Source of the DNA: Sarcocystis neurona
Lineage: Eukaryota > Apicomplexa > Conoidasida > Eucoccidiorida > Sarcocystidae
Direction: 5' to 3'
Length of the DNA stretch: 64,000 bases
Assembly (NCBI GenBank): GCA_000727475.1
Contig: KL647288.1
Location: forward strand, 8,950,393-9,014,392
Numbering within the stretch: position 1 is the first letter of the stretch; the number at the start of each line of letters is the position of its first letter. The notes under the pieces are model-generated. The model ran no database searches. It worked only from the letters and a program-made list of their open reading frames with translations, and was not told the DNA's origin. This document shows positions 63,080-64,000 of the stretch, piece by piece. A program made the position numbers and the translations under genes.

Positions 63080-64000
63080 GTACGCAGCAACACGCGCACA
63101 CAGAGAGAGAGAAACTCCCGTACACAAAACCTCGACCTTTTCGAGCTTCCACTTCTATATCCTCCCATACAGAGGTACTTTCACATACCCATACAAATAC
63201 ATATATAGACACGTCAATGTGTGCAACTCTGTCTATTTCTCTATCTATCCGTATACACATATGCATACATGCGTACATACCTTTACCTACATATGTACCT
63301 TCACATACATACACATACATATATGTCAACATGTGTAAGCGTGTGTATCCATCTATCTATCAATCCACATATATATGCGTACGTACCTCTATGTATATAT
63401 ATCTATATGTGTACGTATACGTGTAGGTATATCTACCTGTATATATATATATATATATGTACTTGTGCGTATGTCTATAAGTTTGTATATATCTAGCTAC
63501 ATAAATATATATATGTAGTTAGACATATGTGTGCAGATGGGTATAGGTAGATAGCTGCTCTCGATTCAGGGACGACCTTCGGCAGAGGGAGGTCGCGCAT
63601 ATTTTAATTTTGATGTCCACGTCTTCTTTCCCCATGAAAGAATCCTCCGTGTTCACCTCTATGTGTGTCTCTCTGCAGTAGGACATTCTCCTTTCTTCTT
63701 CACATTTATGCTATCTCCCTCTCTTTAGCTGCTGCTCTCTCTCTATTATCTTTATGCACCTCTCTTTATCTGCTCCTCTCTATCTATCTCTGTTCACCTC
63801 TTTCCCTCTATCTCTATCTTTATCTGTCAATCTCTACGTATCCCCATTTTCATCTCTCCGTGCCTCTCTTCCTTTCCCCCCGCGTTTCCTCGCGTAAATT
63901 CACTGCGGATGCGTCCGCGCAGGCATTCTTCACACGCGACTCTTTCTTCCCCAAATCCCCTCCATCTCTTCCCCTCTTCCTCTTCCCCCCTCCATCTCTT
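63080..64000. other. Right edge: TA/CATA tracts, then CT-rich sequence
   Basis: 63200-63540 is TA- and CATA-rich. From about 63640 to the end the plus strand is strongly CT-rich (TCTCTCTATCT motifs). I see no supportable exon here. It would be intronic if the right-edge plus-strand gene continues. Confidence 0.4.

Noticed and set aside
61709..63168. Two long (over 460-codon) minus-strand open frames
   Set aside because: Composition is Leu/Phe/Ser/Cys from C/T-rich DNA and CATA repeats. The opposite strand shows phase-consistent charged exons instead.

Overview
The window looks like nuclear DNA of a coccidian apicomplexan, most likely an Eimeria-type parasite. Genes are rich in introns with GT..AG junctions. 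Long CAG/CTG arrays run in and around exons and in places are translated as Ala/Gln-rich stretches. Repeat-rich blocks of TA, CA and short-period minisatellites alternate with calmer blocks. Recognisable products include a spliceosomal cyclophilin, TPPP/p25-alpha, an axonemal IQ protein and a centrin-like protein. The genus is inferred from this style, not proven.

Layout: (1) 1.35-12.4 kb, minus strand: seven phase-compatible exons run from a cyclophilin-type peptidyl-prolyl isomerase domain through a low-complexity linker into a complete SYF2 splicing-factor domain, predicting a 731-residue fusion. Its introns hold CAG arrays and a 230-bp inverted repeat. (2) 14.8-15.4 kb, plus: three identical initiator tRNA-Met genes in tandem. 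(3) 18.5-20.3 kb, minus: a two-exon TPPP/p25-alpha gene of 155 aa. (4) 22.6-26.2 kb, plus: a three-exon gene of 359 aa with a presequence-like N-terminus and one C-terminal membrane segment. (5) 31.7-38.8 kb, plus: a six-exon coiled-coil protein with an IQ-like motif (410 aa) resembling dynein regulatory complex protein DRC9/IQCG. (6) 43.4-45.5 kb, plus: a two-exon centrin-like EF-hand protein (207 aa).

From 48 kb to the right end the DNA is very repeat-rich, yet short minus-strand exons can be read through it. One set (61.5 to 52.9 kb) assembles into most of a macrodomain. A further set at 51.3-48.8 kb, all phase 0, ends in a clear stop codon and may be the C-terminal part of the same gene or a separate gene. 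At the right edge a plus-strand gene for a highly charged protein begins near 62.2 kb.

The recognised products point to nuclear RNA splicing (cyclophilin-SYF2), translation initiation (tRNA-iMet), the microtubule/axoneme/centrosome apparatus (TPPP, DRC9-like, centrin-like) and probably the mitochondrial inner membrane. The genes are not an operon. All exon joins were read by eye from phase and splice consensus. They are strong for the first six loci and tentative beyond 48 kb.
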